NCBI GenBank assembly: GCA_036785705.1 | Contig: JAWUZG010000071.1 | Coordinates: forward strand, 186,001-250,000 | Reading direction: 5' to 3' | DNA length: 64,000 bases | DNA from: Acanthornis magna | Taxonomy: Eukaryota; Chordata; Aves; Passeriformes; Acanthizidae | Part shown: piece after piece, positions 60,778 through 64,000 of the stretch | How positions within the stretch are numbered: position 1 is the first letter of the stretch | Layout of the letters: each line of letters opens with the position of its first letter | The notes under the pieces: model-generated | Database searches by the model: none | Told to the model about the DNA's origin: nothing | What the model saw: only the letters and a program-made list of their open reading frames with translations | Made by a program: the position numbers and the translations under genes

Positions 60778-61067
60778 TGTCGGCTGCGATTTTGCTGAGA
60801 TTTGTGGAGATTTGCGGAAGCTCGCAGGCAAGTCAGGCAGACAGCATGGAAGATGGTGAAAGAGCAAAATTTATTTGCAATACTTTGTTTTTATATGCCT
60901 TAATAGTCTAACAATTATTAGTCGACAGTTTTCCACCCCTCAAGATGATTGGTTGGAGCCCTACAGCATCCAGTACCAAAACAAAGAGATTAGAAAAGCA
61001 CAAGAATGCAACTTATCTCTATTCTCCATGAGAAAGAAGAGAAAAACTTTAGAACAGTGCATCTACA
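60778..61067 (-). mobile_element. Compact solo LTR (290 bp), class II / alpharetrovirus-like
   Basis: The + strand starts TGTCGGCTGCG and ends GCATCTACA, flanked by exact 6-bp repeats CTACAT. On the minus strand the order is a CCAAT motif (CCAACCAATCATC near 60946), a TATA box (ATATAAAAAC, core at 60895-60889) and AATAAA (60875-60870) only about 14 bp after the TATA box, then about 92 bp of R/U5 ending GCAGCCGACA. A polyadenylation signal between TATA box and cap site, with a very short R, is the layout known from alpharetroviral LTRs, which are also about 300 bp long. No retroviral genes are attached, so this is a solo LTR. It has no influence on RSPO2 coding sequence. Confidence 0.85.
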
Positions 61068-61073
61068 CTACAT
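61068..61073. repeat. Right target-site duplication (CTACAT)
   Basis: An exact copy of 60772-60777, directly after the terminal CA of the 290-bp LTR. Confidence 0.85.
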
Positions 61074-64000
61074 AACACCTTTTTGTCATGAATTTAAAAA
61101 GAGAAAGGCATTTGTCCCCAAGGCAAAAACAAGTTAAAGGGTCAATGGCAGAAATACCTTCATGAGAAAAAGCCAAAACTTGTGGTCATGCTGCCGTCTG
61201 CCCAGACAACAATAAATGGGAGTGCATCCATCCATGTCGGAGAAGAGGATGTGGATGGTCATTAAAATGTTGCAGACAGTACTTTTGAGAACTGAATCTC
61301 TAACTCTCTCATCCAAGAGATCTGGAGATCTGGGAAGGTCAAGACTTAGCAAAGCAACCAGGCCTGTTTGAACAGACTGCAGTTTGGGCTTTGGTACTGT
61401 GCACGCTGTGAAGGAGAAGTTCAGCCGCCCTGAAAGTGCTCTGTTCTCTTCACTTTTGCACATGAGACACAAAAATGTGCTCTTCTGAATATCAGATGTC
61501 TGCTGCAATACTTAATAAAGCTGTGGTCTTTCCTTAAGATTAATACTACATATTCAAGCAGCTGTCAAATCTGAAGGACTTAACATTTTCAAAATCTTCA
61601 GTTTTTGCATGCAGTCCTTAATCTTGGCTCATGATGTTTGCTCTCATGCATTTTCCCTGACTTGCTATCTGCTTATAACATTTTCCTACTCCTGCTGTCC
61701 TTTAATTCAGGCTCTCTGCAAAAAATAAGTGGAAATATTCAGACATTGCACAAAAAACTGTTTATAATAGTGGAAGATACCAAGACTGTAACTAAAACAA
61801 TAGGAAAGATGTATTAGCTCAAAGATGCATTAATAAATGTAATACTAAATAAAGCTGAACCTTCAAGAGGTAAATATTTAAATCAAGACATGGCTCAAAT
61901 TGTATAAAGTTCCAAGGAAGTATGGAGTTTTGTTGAACAGAGTTCTGTAATGTGAATGGTAAAATTTGCGTTAAACTTTATGCAGATTTCTCTGTATCAT
62001 AAAACTGAATAGAAATAAAAAAAAGATGTTTTGCTTTGTTCTGTAAACTGGAAGCCAATGCAGCACTCAAAGGGCTTGACTGACTGCTGTTTGCCCTCCA
62101 TGCCTGTAATAAATGCTGCCAAGAGAATAGCAGCACTTCATTTCTTTCTAGTCTGTCCAGACCCTTCTGGATAAGATACTTGTGAAAAAAAAGCCACCCC
62201 AGAGGAAAAGGAGGGCAACAACATTCCAAAAGTCTGAGCAGAAACATTTTCATCCTTGTTAACATGAGAAGTAAGCCCAGCACGTTCTTCAGCATATTAT
62301 CATCACTTCCCTTGGAAACTGCAGAACTACAGCCCATGTGAAGAAGAGAGCTCTTACCCAGAGAAGGCCTGGCATGTCCTCAAAGAAAACTGAAAATGGA
62401 ACACAGGCTTCATCTCTATCCCTGCAGAAGGCCACAGACAGTTTAGGGACTTCTGTGGAGCATGTTGCTGCAGAGGGGCCTGATGCAGATAGAGCAGCAG
62501 CAAAGAGCTGTGCTGGAGCCCCTTCTGTTACAAATGTCAAATATTGCCTTCAATAAGTGTGGAAATAATGCCTTTTAAATAACAATTTTTTCCACAACAT
62601 TCCCTCTTATTGCCTTCAGAGAGACAAAGGGGCTGTTTTGAGAACATCACCTCCTAGGATTTCCTGAATACCCCTTTGTCTGACCATGCCTCTGTTCTCC
62701 TGATTTAAATTTTTGCCATTTGTTTAATTGTCGCTTTTTTATTTCAAGAGTAATATGCCACTTTTTGCAATAGAATTCTATTTCTGAATGAGTTGTTGGG
62801 AAAGATCAATATTTTACTATTATGTTTCAATTTGAGCAACCAGATTTGCATACAGTATGTTCCTTACAGTCATTTTTGCTCAGGTGGGAATAAAAAAATT
62901 CTCTCAGTCCTTTTTTTTTTTTTTTTGTTTTTTTTTTTTTTTTTTTTTTTTGTTTTTTTTTTGATTGCCTGGAATTTCTTCTTCCTTAGTCCCAAATCTC
63001 ATGGAAAAATACTGCTACATTCATCTATCATACAAGGCTCTTAATTAGATATGTATTAAATTTTAATAATGCTATCATCTACACATTAATGAAGATACAA
63101 TGATTAACTCTCTTTGACACACTGTGATTCTTGCACTTGTGGGTGCTTGCTGAGGGACAAAGCTTACCAATCTTTCTTACCCTGAAATATCATCAAGGTT
63201 GCCTAAAGCTTCCCGTCTGTGGTGTGTGAAGACTTTGGGCTCTAAGGCCAGCTCTGAGTTGCTCCTGAAAAGTCCCACTATTAGATTTAGTCCTGTCCAG
63301 TTAATTTTCACTTACCAGACTTGCTTTTCTAAATACAGCATCTTACTCCACTGCTCCACTCCACTGATTTGCTGTTATTTTCCACAGGTAGATATCAGGA
63401 TGGTCAGCATTCTGGAGGAAGATTACTGCAAGTCTCTCAGGCTTAGTCAAAAGGAGTTTTCATCTTCCCATCTGTAATCTCTAAACAGCCTGTCACTGTT
63501 CAGAAGGGTATGATAGAACATTATTAGAACATTCTTATCTAACAGTTACTATGTTCAGGTATGACTTCTTGCTAACAGCTTAACAGTTTTGCATTAGAAG
63601 TTTAACAGATTAATTTTCACATTAACCCACATCACACAAATCTTCAAAAGACCTTCTCAAAGATTCAAAATATATGCTTTTTGAAGATAAAGCAGTTGAT
63701 CAAAATTGACCACTGCTTCCTTTGAGAGTAATCAAATGAAAATTTGTGCGTAAAAGGCATCCTCTGGAGGCAGCAAGATTGTTTGACATTTTAAATGAAA
63801 ATCTATTTATTAATAAAGAATTTGAAGTACTTCATTCTGCCTAAATACAGATCAGAAAAAGCCCTTCGTGTACAAGTAATAATGAGGAAAGAACACTTTT
63901 TTCCTTGTTCATCACATTATAAAAATATGGTAAAGACAGTAGTTACACATGCCAAAGGTGCCTTGGATTTCAGAATTTTTGTGAATTTGGATTCAGTTTA
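61074..64000. other. Intergenic sequence to window end, nothing recognised
   Basis: Open frames up to 124 codons (61134-61508, minus) and 119 codons (61978-62337, minus) occur but carry no domain or signal I can identify. Apart from the long T tract listed separately, no mobile element was recognised. No exon of the next gene is evident. Confidence 0.65.
62911..62962. repeat. Long poly-T tract (52 bp, two G interruptions)
   Basis: Runs of 16, 24 and 10 T are separated by single G residues. It is the longest homopolymer-like tract in the window. It may be an expanded slippage repeat or an old retrocopy tail on the minus strand. Confidence 0.95.

Noticed and set aside
62338..62556. Hydrophilic 72-codon plus-strand frame (KKRALTQRRPGMSSKK)
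   Set aside because: Its composition looks protein-like, but there is no detectable similarity, promoter or splice context. It is too short to claim.
51032..64000. Exons of a downstream neighbour such as ANGPT1
   Set aside because: No frame in this interval shows coiled-coil or fibrinogen-like features or plausible exon borders.

Overview
The window is vertebrate nuclear DNA, most likely from a bird. It holds the 3' half of one protein-coding gene, RSPO2 (R-spondin 2), on the + strand. The bird call rests on many fragments of CR1 LINEs with the avian 3' tail (ATTCTATG repeats) and on several avian-type endogenous-retrovirus LTRs. No bacterial-style operons, CRISPR arrays, tRNA or rRNA genes were seen.

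Gene structure: four coding exons are resolved at base level: 1597-1785 (furin-like repeat 1), 10236-10379 (furin-like repeat 2), 11084-11272 (thrombospondin type-1 repeat) and 48347-48456 (basic tail and stop). All have GT/AG borders, and every junction is phase 1 (one base of the codon lies before the intron). Together they give 210 residues. The signal-peptide exon and promoter lie upstream, outside the window. The introns measure 8450, 704 and 37074 bp. The 3' UTR starts at 48457 and offers several AATAAA signals up to about 50.42 kb. After that the window is intergenic to the end. In other vertebrates ANGPT1 is the next gene in this direction, but none of its exons was recognised.

Mobile elements: degenerate CR1 pieces lie near 12.1, 15.2-16.2, 18.0, 21.3-22.4, 31.4-31.9, 36.7, 42.0-42.5, 44.7-45.05, 50.8-51.0 and 55.15 kb. 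Two solo LTRs are bounded by TG...CA and exact 6-bp target duplications: 20561-21174 (TGGCAT) and 60778-61067 (CTACAT). A third LTR (about 55.20-55.97 kb) appears to have landed inside a CR1. A fourth LTR-like promoter sits at 56.39-56.78 kb, and an ERVL-type LTR at about 35.94-36.43 kb. A 32-bp minisatellite lies at 37.94-38.14 kb.

The rest is AT-rich intron or intergenic sequence with poly-A/T tracts. The many short open frames there look like chance. The most notable points are a divergent second furin-like repeat in this RSPO2, the compact 290-bp LTR with alpharetrovirus-like signal order, the tandem array inside the 614-bp LTR, and an AT-rich block at 46.5-47.45 kb that may be a conserved regulatory element. 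I found no convincing new protein system.
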